Source of the DNA: Flagellimonas aequoris | Lineage (GTDB): Bacteria; Bacteroidota; Bacteroidia; Flavobacteriales; Flavobacteriaceae | Reading direction: 5' to 3' | Assembly (NCBI RefSeq): GCF_003584165.1 | Contig: NZ_QXFJ01000027.1 | Span: forward strand, 180,879 to 244,878 | Length of the DNA: 64,000 nucleotides | Shown here: positions 24,762 to 32,670 of the stretch, one piece after another | Layout of the letters: each line of letters starts with the position of its first letter | Position numbering within the stretch: position 1 is the first letter of the stretch | Notes under the pieces: generated by a model | Seen by the model: only the letters and a program-made list of their open reading frames with translations | Database searches by the model: none | What the model was told of the DNA's origin: nothing | Made by a program: the position numbers and the translations under genes

Positions 24762-25724
24762 TCAGACCAATTCGTTCTTGGTCGCCTCCAAAGGAGAAGT
24801 TTCCTCTTCTTTTACGCCTGAATACAAGTCTTGTAAAGCCGTGCAGATGTTGGCATAATGAAAGGTAAATCCTTTCTTTTCAATTTTCTTGCTGCTCACC
24901 CGTTGACTGGCCAAAACTAGTGTCGACATTTTGCCCAACACTGCCCTAAGCACAAATTTGGGCACATGGGGCATCCATAAAGGGCGCTCCAAAATGCGGG
25001 CCACTTCCTTGGTCATTTTCGTATTCGTTACTGGATTAGGGGCCACTCCATTGTACACCCCTTTCAGGTTATTCTCCACAATAAAAACGAATAGTTGTGC
25101 CAAATCCTCAATATGGATCCATGACTGCCATTGATTACCACTGCCCAGTGGTGATCCCACAAAATTCTTGATAGGAAGGGCCAACTTAGGAAGGGCCCCA
25201 CCTTCCGTAGATAAAACAACTCCAATCCGGACCTTGGCTACATTGATATCCAGCTCTTTGAACGTGTCCGCTTCGGCCTCCCATTTACGGACTACCTTGC
25301 CCAAAAATCCTTTACCTAAATCTTGTTCATCTTCTTCGTAGTAATGGGAAAGAGAATCGGGGTAAATACCAATGGCGGATGCCGAAACCAGACATTCCAC
25401 ATCATTGGCCCCAACTTGCTGCAAACCTTTTTTTAGGGTTTTCAAGCTGTTCACCCTACTCGAAATCACTTTTTTCTTATGAATGGGAGTCCATTTTTTA
25501 GCGATGTTGGTACCTGCAAGATTGATAATGGCCTGAACATTTTTGAAACAGTCCACATCGATTTCACCTTTGGATGGGTTCCAATAAAAACCTTGAAAAT
25601 CTTCCAACTTGGTGATTTTATCCTTGCTCGTGGTCAAATAGTTTACGGGAATGCCTTTGGAATGCAAGACATTGGTGATTGCTTGGCCCACCAGACCCGT
25701 TGCCCCTGTAATCAACACCCTCAT
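24762..25724 (-). CDS. TIGR01777 family NAD-dependent epimerase/oxidoreductase
   Basis: A 320 aa extended short-chain dehydrogenase fold protein. The Rossmann motif is MRVLITGATGLVGQAI at the very N-terminus, which fixes the start at 25724 rather than 25802. Further features are SRVNSLKTL, SASAIGIYPDS, VAKVRIGVVLS and the C-terminal DUF1731 region (GKMSTLVLASQRVSSKKIEKKGFTFHY). These define the TIGR01777/SDR39U1 family. Its substrate is unknown. Confidence 0.9.
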   Translation of the reverse strand: MRVLITGATGLVGQAITNVLHSKGIPVNYLTTSKDKITKLEDFQGFYWNPSKGEIDVDCFKNVQAIINLAGTNIAKKWTPIHKKKVISSRVNSLKTLKKGLQQVGANDVECLVSASAIGIYPDSLSHYYEEDEQDLGKGFLGKVVRKWEAEADTFKELDINVAKVRIGVVLSTEGGALPKLALPIKNFVGSPLGSGNQWQSWIHIEDLAQLFVFIVENNLKGVYNGVAPNPVTNTKMTKEVARILERPLWMPHVPKFVLRAVLGKMSTLVLASQRVSSKKIEKKGFTFHYANICTALQDLYSGVKEEETSPLEATKNELV

Positions 25725-25860
25725 ACTATCATTTTGACACAAATTTAATGGTTTAAATGGCTGTTTCTGAGACGTTAATTTAGGTTTAACACTATTGTTC
25801 AAACTTTAAAACTTTTTAAGACAATCTGGGTCACCGGCATTAACAGTATCTTGGCAAGGT

Positions 25861-26523
25861 CTAATTTTTGATTGCCCTGAGCATTTCACGTTTTCCTGGC
25901 GGTCCAGGCAACCGTTCAACGGTAAAGCCAACAGCCTGCATGGCCCTGCGTACACTACCTTTGGCAGCGTAAGTAACCAAAATACCTCCTTTTGCCATGG
26001 CATCGTACATAATCTTGAAGATGTCCTCAGTCCAAAGGTCGGGTTGTACCCTGGCACCAAAAGCATCAAAATAAATGAGGTTGAACTTATTCAAATCCTT
26101 GATTTCCCTAAAATCCTTCTTTTGTTTGAGCAGATGGAAAGAATCGGTGACGGGAACCTCTTCTTCCCAATTGGATTGATGCATCAACTGGAACAATTCC
26201 TCTGAATCTTCCGCCTTTAATTGATGACAATAATCCAAATGCCCCACTTCTTCCAAGGTAACCGGATAAGCTTCCACCCCAACATAATGTATTTTCAGAT
26301 GCTGCTTTGGAGCTTCCAATAAGGTGATGAGAGCATTTAGCCCAGTTCCGAAGCCAATTTCCAAAACATGGATCTCACTGTTTTGGAACAATCGCAGACC
26401 ATGTTCCATAAAAACATGGTAGGCCTCTTGAACAGCACCGTGTTTGGAATGGTATTGTTCGTCCCAGTCTTCAATTTGGATGGTTTTGGAGCCATCCCCG
26501 GTAACAATGATTTTTCTTTTCAA
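25861..26523 (-). CDS. mnmD: tRNA 5-methylaminomethyl-2-thiouridine methyltransferase MnmD
   Basis: A 220 aa protein that corresponds to only the N-terminal (methyltransferase) domain of E. coli MnmC. The SAM-binding motif is VLEIGFGTGLNAL, with an HYVGVEAYP acidic strand and the LIYFDAFG motif typical of the family. It methylates nm5s2U34 to mnm5s2U34 in tRNA. The FAD domain of MnmC is absent, as is normal for stand-alone MnmD. It starts 3 nt after the DUF4920 stop, so the two are probably co-transcribed. Confidence 0.9.
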   Translation of the reverse strand: MKRKIIVTGDGSKTIQIEDWDEQYHSKHGAVQEAYHVFMEHGLRLFQNSEIHVLEIGFGTGLNALITLLEAPKQHLKIHYVGVEAYPVTLEEVGHLDYCHQLKAEDSEELFQLMHQSNWEEEVPVTDSFHLLKQKKDFREIKDLNKFNLIYFDAFGARVQPDLWTEDIFKIMYDAMAKGGILVTYAAKGSVRRAMQAVGFTVERLPGPPGKREMLRAIKN

Positions 26524-26526
26524 GAT

Positions 26527-26997
26527 TTAATTGGCGATGAGCACGCCATCCGCTTCAAAACGGAGTGTCTTTTTGGGAGCAGTGATCAGAGCAATCTCAT
26601 CTTCCGAAGCGCCTTCGTCCTCAGCGAAATGTTTTTGGTCTTCTACGGACATTTCTTCAAAAAAAGCGGCACCGTTCATCACCACGGTTTTGCCGGCAGC
26701 ATCCTTGGGAACGAAGAACCCATAGTCTTTAAAACGCACAAAAACCTCATTATCGGCATCCAACTTCACCTTCATCCAGCAGCCCTTGGCCTGGCACACT
26801 TCGGTAATCTCCCCAATCATCTGTGTCTGAAGGGAATCCTTGGCTCCAATACCATCATAGGTACCGGAAGTTTTGACGGCTTTGTCCGAAACTTCGAATT
26901 CCTGACCGAAATAATCGCCTTTAATGGTCTTCTGCTTGCAGGAGGAAACTCCCAAAATCAGTAACAATACAATAGAGATAGTGTTAAAAACCTTCAT
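26527..26997 (-). CDS. DUF4920 lipoprotein
   Basis: A 156 aa lipoprotein with signal MKVFNTISIVLLLILGVSSC (acylated Cys at 20). The mature part has the DUF4920 features ITEVCQAKGCWMKV and KDYGFFVPKDAAGKTVVMNG, an OB-like fold. The two Cys in CQAKGCW are conserved in the family. Function unknown. It precedes mnmD by 3 nt. Confidence 0.85.
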   Translation of the reverse strand: MKVFNTISIVLLLILGVSSCKQKTIKGDYFGQEFEVSDKAVKTSGTYDGIGAKDSLQTQMIGEITEVCQAKGCWMKVKLDADNEVFVRFKDYGFFVPKDAAGKTVVMNGAAFFEEMSVEDQKHFAEDEGASEDEIALITAPKKTLRFEADGVLIAN

Positions 26998-27016
26998 TTT
27001 TAATAAGTTTTAAAAG

Positions 27017-27046
27017 TTTGTAGATCAAGTATGATATTTAGATTTG
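27017..27046 (+). promoter_or_regulatory. Promoter of ilvE
   Basis: TTTG (27017-27020), an 18 nt spacer and TAGATTTG (27039-27046). The start codon lies about 58 nt downstream. Confidence 0.75.
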
Positions 27047-27103
27047 TATAACGCTCAAAACTAACAATAAATAGCTAATTTTAACATTGCAAATGTAAGT
27101 GAT

Positions 27104-28171
27104 ATGGAAACAATGGTTAACAACATAGCTATAGAGAAAGCTAAAACCTCCAAAATCCATGAGGTGGATTTTGACAATCTATCCTTTGGAAGCGTTTATA
27201 CAGACCACATGTTGGTCTGCGATTACAAAAATGGCGAATGGGAAGCCCCCAAGATTGTTCCCTACCAACCCATTACCCTAGATCCTTCAGCGAAGATCTT
27301 TCATTACGGTCAATCCATCTTTGAAGGGATGAAAGCCTATAAGGATGAGGATGGCAAGGTATTTTTGTTCCGTCCTCTGGAAAATTTCAAGCGATTGAAC
27401 AAATCAGCGGAACGTTTGGCCATTCCACAATTGCCAGAATCCTTTTTTATGGATGGACTCCATGCGCTCATCCAATTGGAAAGTGATTGGATCCCAACCA
27501 ATGCGGGGAGTTCCTTGTATATTAGACCCTTTATTTTTGCATCAGGGACAGGTTTCCATGCCTCCCCGGCCAATGAATATAAGTTTATCATCGCCTGCGC
27601 ACCTTCCGGTTCCTATTTTTCTGGAAAGGTGAAAGTCTTGATCGAAGAGACCTATTCCCGTGCCGCCAATGGGGGTGTGGGTTATGCCAAGGCAGGTGGA
27701 AACTACGCTGGTCAGTTCTACCCGACCAAATTGGCCGCGGACAAAGGTTACCAACAAGTTATCTGGACAGATGACAATGCACACGAATATATTGAAGAGG
27801 CTGGCGCCATGAACGTTTTTGTTCGCATCAACGATACTTTGATGACCGCCCCGACCAATGATCGTATCTTGGATGGAATTACCCGAAAAAGCATTTTGGA
27901 CATTGCCAAGGACGAAGGCATCAAAACAGAAGTGAGGAAGATTTCCGTTCACGAATTGGTGGAAGCCGCCAAAAATGGCTCCCTCAAGGAAATGTTCGGT
28001 GCCGGGACGGCAGCAGTGGTATCCCCCATTTCAGGGTTTGGCTATCATGGGGAAGATTATGAACTTCCTGAATTGAAGGACAGTTATGCATCCATGTTGA
28101 AAAAACGGATTACCGATATACAGTACAACCGGGCCGAAGATAAGTTCGGATGGCGGTATCCCGTTGAATAA
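27104..28171 (+). CDS. ilvE: Branched-chain amino acid aminotransferase
   Basis: A 355 aa class IV PLP enzyme of the long BCAT type. FHYGQSIFEGMKAYKDEDG, LYIRPFIFASG, and the PLP-lysine segment VGYAKAGGNYAGQFYPTKLAADKGY are visible, as are EEAGAMNVFV and the C-terminal FGAGTAAVVSPI. It interconverts Leu, Ile, Val and their keto acids. An alternative start at 27113 (second Met) is possible. The gene has its own promoter (27017) and terminator (28179). Confidence 0.95.
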   Translation: METMVNNIAIEKAKTSKIHEVDFDNLSFGSVYTDHMLVCDYKNGEWEAPKIVPYQPITLDPSAKIFHYGQSIFEGMKAYKDEDGKVFLFRPLENFKRLNKSAERLAIPQLPESFFMDGLHALIQLESDWIPTNAGSSLYIRPFIFASGTGFHASPANEYKFIIACAPSGSYFSGKVKVLIEETYSRAANGGVGYAKAGGNYAGQFYPTKLAADKGYQQVIWTDDNAHEYIEEAGAMNVFVRINDTLMTAPTNDRILDGITRKSILDIAKDEGIKTEVRKISVHELVEAAKNGSLKEMFGAGTAAVVSPISGFGYHGEDYELPELKDSYASMLKKRITDIQYNRAEDKFGWRYPVE

Positions 28172-28178
28172 TAAAATG

Positions 28179-28207
28179 AAAAAGCACCTTAAAAGGTGCT
28201 TTTTTTA
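28179..28207. terminator. Bidirectional terminator between ilvE and the MazG-like gene
   Basis: Stem AGCACC/GGTGCT extended by TT/AA, with an A run on the left and a T run on the right. It serves both convergent genes. Confidence 0.9.
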
Positions 28208-28591
28208 TTTGTCCATGATTGTTTGGATGTCTGGTTTAAAATAGTTGGGGCCCTTTAATACCTTTCCATCCTCTCGATAGATCGGCTTGCCATCCGCCCC
28301 TAACTTGCTCATATTGCTTCTTTGGATTTCCTCAAAGACTTCCTCTATTTTGTACTGCATACCATGCTCCAAAATGGTGCCGCAAAGAATGTACAGCATA
28401 TCGCCCAACGCATCGGCCACCTCTACCATATCGCCATCATTGGCCGCTTCAAGGTACTCTTTGTTCTCCTCGTCCATCAAATTGAACCTCAACCTATTCT
28501 TTTCCTTTCCCAGATTTGCCACCGGCTCATGTAGCACGCCAAGCCCGAAGGAATTGTGAAAAAGCTCCACTGCCTTTATTTTACTTTCCAT
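28205..28591 (-). CDS. MazG-like nucleotide pyrophosphohydrolase
   Basis: A 128 aa all-alpha protein with the MazG/dUTPase-like metal site E-E-N-K-E-Y-L-E-A followed by E-V-A-D-A-L-G-D-M-L-Y. This is the EExxE-ExxD signature. The C-terminus has SNMSKLGADGKPIYREDGKVLKGPNY, as in the COG4696 branch. It is expected to hydrolyse a (d)NTP to NMP and pyrophosphate. Substrate preference is not known. Confidence 0.85.
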   Translation of the reverse strand: MESKIKAVELFHNSFGLGVLHEPVANLGKEKNRLRFNLMDEENKEYLEAANDGDMVEVADALGDMLYILCGTILEHGMQYKIEEVFEEIQRSNMSKLGADGKPIYREDGKVLKGPNYFKPDIQTIMDK

Positions 28592-28607
28592 TGCTCTCGA
28601 TTTGATT

Positions 28608-28615
28608 TAGATTTG
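28608..28615 (+). promoter_or_regulatory. Candidate -7 element (TAGATTTG)
   Basis: Exact TAnnTTTG match 16 nt before the ATG at 28632, giving a very short leader for the 62 aa membrane protein. Confidence 0.5.
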
Positions 28616-28631
28616 CATAAAAGTAAAAAAT

Positions 28632-28820
28632 ATGTTCAGCACGGGACAGTTAATTTTCGCCATTCTTTTTTTTCTGGCCTTTGTGGTTATCATTGCCCTA
28701 TCCTATAAAAAGGACAAAAAACTACATCGGAAAAATTACAAAGGTGTTATCTGGATTCTTGTTTCCTTTATAACTTTTATAATAATCCTATTCCTTATCA
28801 AATACTTTCTTAAAAATTAA
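28632..28820 (+). CDS. 62 aa two-helix membrane protein
   Basis: A small protein starting MFSTGQLIFAILFFLAFVVI, with a basic loop KKDKKLHRKNYKG and a second helix (VIWILVSFITFIIILFLI) ending in KYFLKN. The pattern (helix, very basic loop, helix) and its own -7 element support a real gene. Function unknown. It lies in the same direction as the microprotein at 28934 and crcB. Confidence 0.7.
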   Translation: MFSTGQLIFAILFFLAFVVIIALSYKKDKKLHRKNYKGVIWILVSFITFIIILFLIKYFLKN

Positions 28821-28901
28821 CACCTGAATTGAGTTTACCACAAAAATGCTCATTTACACAACATTAAATGGGGTTTGATTCGTATACTATAGGAAAAGAC
28901 G

Positions 28902-28909
28902 TACTTTTG
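28902..28909 (+). promoter_or_regulatory. Candidate -7 element (TACTTTTG) for the 59 aa protein
   Basis: Exact TAnnTTTG match 25 nt before the ATG at 28934. A TTTG lies 24 nt upstream of it. It lies inside the longer frame that starts at 28868, which argues for the internal start. Confidence 0.5.
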
Positions 28910-28933
28910 TTTAACATTAATTTGGCAGAAAAA

Positions 28934-29113
28934 ATGACGTTATTCTTTAGCATCCTTTTCATTTTGCTCGCTATTAATGCAATACTGTTGATCTTTAGCG
29001 TCAACGGGGCAGGCGAAAGATTAAGAAAACCGATTCAAAAAATTTCGGAGACCTCACTTCCAAGACTCTTCCCCCGAGAGGCATCCGAAACCGAATACAA
29101 GGAAGCGGTATAG
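28934..29113 (+). CDS. 59 aa membrane protein, extended member of the FFS-SVN microprotein family
   Basis: The first 24 residues (MTLFFSILFILLAINAILLI then FSVN) align without gaps to the two tandem microproteins at 7011 and 7181: FF at 4-5, S at 6, LLA at 11-13, N15, LL, SVN at 22-24. It then adds a polar tail of 35 residues (GERLRKPIQKISETSLPRLF and so on). The start at 28934 is supported by the -7 element at 28902 and by the alignment. It is followed by crcB after 16 nt. Function unknown. Confidence 0.75.
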   Translation: MTLFFSILFILLAINAILLIFSVNGAGERLRKPIQKISETSLPRLFPREASETEYKEAV

Positions 29114-29129
29114 TTTGTACCTTTAGGGC

Positions 29130-29504
29130 ATGAAACAGGCCTTTCTTGTTTTTTTAGGTGGGGGATTTGGCAGCGTAATGCGCTACCTGATTTCCAAACC
29201 CCTCAATCCTTTGTTCCATAACTTCTTCTTGGGAACATTTCTGGTCAATATTGTAGGTTGCCTGCTTATTGGCTTGGTATTGGGATTGTCCGCAAAAGGT
29301 AATATCCTATCTTATAACAGCACACTTTTTTTTGCCACGGGATTTTGCGGAGGATTCACGACTTTTTCAGCATTTGCTTTTGAGAAACACTCCCTTTTGA
29401 AGAATGGCGACCTCCTGAACTTTGGTATTTACATGGTCGCAAGCATCTGTTTTGGGGTTCTTGCCGTTATTTTTGGCCTTTGGTTGGCCAAACAACTAGG
29501 ATAG
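29130..29504 (+). CDS. crcB: Fluoride ion channel CrcB/Fluc
   Basis: A 124 aa protein with four helices. The family motifs GGGFGSVMRYLIS, LGTFLVNIVGCLLIGLV (with the conserved Asn) and TGFCGGFTTFSAFAFE (phenylalanine box) are present. It forms a dual-topology dimer that exports fluoride. Only one copy is seen, as in most Gram-negatives. No fluoride riboswitch is recognisable upstream. The upstream neighbour is the 59 aa microprotein (16 nt). Confidence 0.93.
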   Translation: MKQAFLVFLGGGFGSVMRYLISKPLNPLFHNFFLGTFLVNIVGCLLIGLVLGLSAKGNILSYNSTLFFATGFCGGFTTFSAFAFEKHSLLKNGDLLNFGIYMVASICFGVLAVIFGLWLAKQLG

Positions 29505-29652
29505 TTACAAATTACATTTTTATAGTTAAATTTTGTTAAAACTTAAACATTAACAACTCCTTTTGAAGCTTTTAATGACAAAAATTAATTTCCAAAAGGT
29601 TTATGTTAAAAAAAAATCAACAAATAAATAACAAAACTTTATTTAAAATCAG

Positions 29653-29683
29653 ATACCCCTAAAATTTTAGGGGTATTTTTTTT
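29653..29683 (+). terminator. Perfect palindrome with T tail: terminator, or operator of the P-II gene
   Basis: Two 12 nt arms, ATACCCCTAAAA and TTTTAGGGGTAT, abut directly (29653-29676) and are followed by a T run. It works as a Rho-independent terminator 149 nt after crcB. The arms also carry the AGGGGT half-site found three times between the glutamine synthetase genes. A further half-like site, ATACCCATAAAA, follows at about 29684-29695. Either role, or both, is possible. Confidence 0.7.
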
Positions 29684-29742
29684 ATACCCATAAAAATAGA
29701 CGGATAACCCACTCATTTTTAATAGTCTTTTGTGAATTACTA

Positions 29743-29750
29743 TATATTTG
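29743..29750 (+). promoter_or_regulatory. Candidate -7 element (TATATTTG) for the P-II gene
   Basis: Exact TAnnTTTG match 24 nt before the ATG at 29774. No good -33 match is seen, as expected if an activator is used. Confidence 0.6.
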
Positions 29751-29773
29751 AGACATCAATTAACTACTTAATT

Positions 29774-30112
29774 ATGAAAAAAGTCGAGGCAATTATTAGA
29801 AAATCGAAGTTTGACGAAGTGAAGAAAGCACTCCATCAAATTGAGGTCAATTTCTTCAGTTACTGGGATGTAACAGGAGTTGGCAATGAAAAACAAGGAC
29901 ATGTGTATCGTGGCATTTCTTACAGTACCAGCGATATACAGAGGAGGTATTTGGTTATCGTGGTATCCGATGACTTTCTGGAAAGAACCGTGAACGTATT
30001 ATTGGACACTGCAAGCACCGGCAACGTGGGAGATGGAAAAATCTTCGTTTCCGACATGATTGAGGCCTACAGGATCCGAACCAAGGAAAGCGGTAGCGCC
30101 GGAATCAATTAA
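29774..30112 (+). CDS. glnK: P-II family nitrogen regulatory protein
   Basis: A 112 aa P-II protein. It starts MKKVEAIIRKSKFDEVKKAL and has the C-terminal signature GDGKIFVSDMIEAYRIRT. The T-loop is one residue shorter than in E. coli GlnB. Tyr50 in YRGISY aligns with the uridylylated Tyr51. It is followed after 36 nt by amt, the usual glnK-amt pair in which P-II blocks ammonium transport when nitrogen is plentiful. The start at 29774 is preferred to 29732 because the -7 element lies between them. The symbol glnK is assigned by context. Confidence 0.92.
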   Translation: MKKVEAIIRKSKFDEVKKALHQIEVNFFSYWDVTGVGNEKQGHVYRGISYSTSDIQRRYLVIVVSDDFLERTVNVLLDTASTGNVGDGKIFVSDMIEAYRIRTKESGSAGIN

Positions 30113-30148
30113 AAGTATAACCAAAAAACAACTCAAAAAATTTAGATT

Positions 30149-31432
30149 ATGATTATTCAGGAACAAGAAGCGATAGAAAAAGCCGTGGAAGCCATCACTG
30201 GCGACATGGGTGCACTATGGATCACCATTGCAGGTGTTTTGGTGTTTTTCATGCAAGCAGGATTTACCTTGGTCGAAGTAGGTTTTACCCGCAGCAAGAA
30301 CTCTGGTAACATCATCATGAAAAACTTTATGGACCTTGCCATTGGCTCGGTCATGTTCTGGGCCTTGGGTTACGGTATCATGTACGGTAGCGACCTGGTG
30401 GCCGGAGGTTTCTTCAGGACCAGCCCTTCCGATCAAGGATATTTCTTTTTCAGTGCGACAGACTGGTATAACCTGTTCTTCCAAACCGTATTCTGTGCAA
30501 CCGCTGCCACGATTGTATCAGGAGCCATAGCCGGTAGGACCAAGTTTTCCACGTACCTTATTTTCTCTGCCGTAATGACCACGCTCATCTACCCTATTTC
30601 CGGTAGCTGGTACTGGCCATTTGATGACGATGCTTGGTTGAACACCGCAGGATTCATCGATTTTGCCGGTTCATCCGTAGTACACGCCGTTGGTGGAGGT
30701 GCCGCATTGGTGGCCGCCATCATGGTAGGTCCTCGTATTGGAAAATATGTAGATGGCAAAGCACAAGCGATTCCAGGACACAACATGATGTTCGGTGCGC
30801 TTGGGGTATTGATCCTTTGGTTGGGATGGTTCGGATTCAACGGAGGCTCCCAGTTGGCTTGGGGTGGTGACGATACCATTGCTGCCAGTAGTGTAATCAT
30901 CAACACCAACTTGGCTGCTGCCATGGGTGCCATTGCCGCACTACTTTTGACTTGGATCCGTTACGGAAAAGCAGATATCTCCATGACCTTGAACGGAGCT
31001 TTGGCCGGATTGGTCGGTATTACTGCAGGATGTGGTGCCGTTAGTGCCGTAGGAAGTCTTGCCATTGGTCTACTTTGTGGATTGGCCGTAGTATTCTCTA
31101 TTGAGATTATCGATAAAAAATTCAAAATCGATGATCCCGTGGGAGCTATTTCCGTACACGGTGTATGCGGATTTCTGGGAACGGTTTTGATCGGCCTGTT
31201 CGCTTTGGATGGTGGTTTGTTATACGGAGGAAGTGCCAAACTTCTTTGGGTACAGACCTATGGATCTTTAGCTTACATTGCTTGGGCTGCCCTTGGTACC
31301 TTTGTGATCCTTTTCATCTTGAAGAAAACTATCGGTCTTCGCGTATCAGAACAAGAAGAAATCGAAGGGCTCGATATTCACGAGCACGGTGTGGAAGCTT
31401 ATCCAGAGCATATTTCCTCACAGAACAATTAA
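30149..31432 (+). CDS. amt: Ammonium transporter
   Basis: A 427 aa protein of the Amt/Rh family with 11 expected helices. Signature stretches are MQAGFTLVEVGFTRSKNSGNI, AGSSVVHAVGGGAALVAA (the central His), GWFGFNGGSQL and SVHGVCGFLGTVLIGLFA (second pore His). It conducts ammonium into the cell. The gene follows the P-II gene and precedes a porin-like gene, so the three may act together. No N-terminal signal extension is present. Confidence 0.96.
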   Translation: MIIQEQEAIEKAVEAITGDMGALWITIAGVLVFFMQAGFTLVEVGFTRSKNSGNIIMKNFMDLAIGSVMFWALGYGIMYGSDLVAGGFFRTSPSDQGYFFFSATDWYNLFFQTVFCATAATIVSGAIAGRTKFSTYLIFSAVMTTLIYPISGSWYWPFDDDAWLNTAGFIDFAGSSVVHAVGGGAALVAAIMVGPRIGKYVDGKAQAIPGHNMMFGALGVLILWLGWFGFNGGSQLAWGGDDTIAASSVIINTNLAAAMGAIAALLLTWIRYGKADISMTLNGALAGLVGITAGCGAVSAVGSLAIGLLCGLAVVFSIEIIDKKFKIDDPVGAISVHGVCGFLGTVLIGLFALDGGLLYGGSAKLLWVQTYGSLAYIAWAALGTFVILFILKKTIGLRVSEQEEIEGLDIHEHGVEAYPEHISSQNN

Positions 31433-31451
31433 AAACTCACATAGAAAAGAA

Positions 31452-31479
31452 AACGGAGCGTTCTGCCAAACGCTCCGTT
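31452..31479 (+). other. Stem-loop between amt and the porin gene
   Basis: A 9 bp stem AACGGAGCG/CGCTCCGTT around a 10 nt loop. There is no T tail, so it is more likely an RNA processing or stability element, or a partial terminator, than a full terminator. A second short hairpin, GTCCC-AAT-GGGAC, lies at 31523-31535 before the porin start. Confidence 0.55.
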
Positions 31480-31554
31480 GATAACCTTTTCAATCAAAAA
31501 CTCACAATTTAAACAACTAGTAGTCCCAATGGGACAACTCAAAATGATTATGAT

Positions 31555-32613
31555 ATGAAAGCGATTATAAATACAAATTTCGGAAAAAATTTGGCCTTCG
31601 CCATACTTTCAATGGTAACAATTTCTGCTTTTGCACAAGAAGAGGAAGAAAAACCAAAATTCAGCTTTAGTGGTTCGGTAGATGCTTATTACAGGGCCAA
31701 TTTGACCGCACCAAACGACGAGAATGCCATTGCTCCAGGTTCCTCTTTTGCCAACTTGCCCGGCTTTTCTTTGGGCATGGCCAACCTTGTTGCCGCTTAT
31801 GAAGGTGAAAAAGTAGGTTTTGTGGCCGATTTGGTATTTGGCCCACGTGGTACGGATGCCGTTTTTGCTTCCCCAATGTATTCTGCCACCGGAGATATCG
31901 TAAACCAGTTGTATGTGTATTGGAATGTTAGCGATGATGTAACCCTTACCTTTGGTAACTTCAACACTTTCTTGGGATACGAGGTGATTTCCCCCGTAGC
32001 CAACTTCAACTACAGTACGTCTTACCTATTCTCTTATGGACCTTTTAGCCATACTGGTTTGAAGGCTGATTTTGATCTTGGAAGCGATTGGACCGCTATG
32101 TTGGCCGTGATGAACCCAACGGATCTTACCGAATTCAACCCAACCGGAGACTATGCCGTGGGTGCCCAATTGGGATATTCCGGTCAGTTCTTGAACTTTG
32201 TGTACAGCCAAAGTAGCTATGAAATCGACTTTACCGGTGGATTTGATCTTTCCGAAGATTTCTACTTGGGATTGAACGCCGCCCACTTCTCCATTGAAGA
32301 CAATGGTGGTTCTTTCACCGGTGTTGCCCTTTATCCACAATATGCCGTGTCCGAAACCTTCAGCTTGGGTCTACGTGGTGAATATTTCATGACTGGGGAC
32401 TTCTTTGGAGATGCTACAGGTATTGGTTCTGACACCAGCGGTGATGGTAGTGTATTGGCCTTGACCCTAACCGGTAGTGCAACTATTGGTGACTTGATCC
32501 TAAAACCAGAGATTCGTTTGGATAGCTCTGCTGAGGATGCCTTCATCGACAATGATTTGGCTCCAACCAAAAGCTTGGCTTCTGTACTATTCGCAGCCAT
32601 CTATTCTTTCTAG
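31555..32613 (+). CDS. Porin-like outer-membrane beta-barrel protein
   Basis: A 352 aa exported protein with signal peptide ending ISAFAQ. The mature part starts with acidic EEEEKP, then KFSFSGSVDAYYRANL, and shows alternating strands up to a C-terminal LFAAIYSF strand. This fits the OmpL-like bbp2 porin family. It follows amt in the same direction and could give ammonium passage through the outer membrane. That functional link is inference from gene order. It ends in a clear terminator. Confidence 0.8.
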   Translation: MKAIINTNFGKNLAFAILSMVTISAFAQEEEEKPKFSFSGSVDAYYRANLTAPNDENAIAPGSSFANLPGFSLGMANLVAAYEGEKVGFVADLVFGPRGTDAVFASPMYSATGDIVNQLYVYWNVSDDVTLTFGNFNTFLGYEVISPVANFNYSTSYLFSYGPFSHTGLKADFDLGSDWTAMLAVMNPTDLTEFNPTGDYAVGAQLGYSGQFLNFVYSQSSYEIDFTGGFDLSEDFYLGLNAAHFSIEDNGGSFTGVALYPQYAVSETFSLGLRGEYFMTGDFFGDATGIGSDTSGDGSVLALTLTGSATIGDLILKPEIRLDSSAEDAFIDNDLAPTKSLASVLFAAIYSF

Positions 32614-32637
32614 AAAAGAAGCATATGTAAAAACTAA

Positions 32638-32670
32638 AGAGCCTTATTCCTCTGGTCTAAGGCTTTTTTT
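32638..32670 (+). terminator. Terminator of the amt-porin unit
   Basis: Seven bp stem AGCCTTA/TAAGGCT, 11 nt loop, followed by seven T. It overlaps the end of the convergent DUF1684 gene. Confidence 0.85.

Noticed and set aside
29774..30112. P-II T-loop thought to lack the modification tyrosine
   Set aside because: On closer alignment Tyr50 in YRGISY matches Tyr51 of E. coli GlnB. The loop is only one residue shorter.
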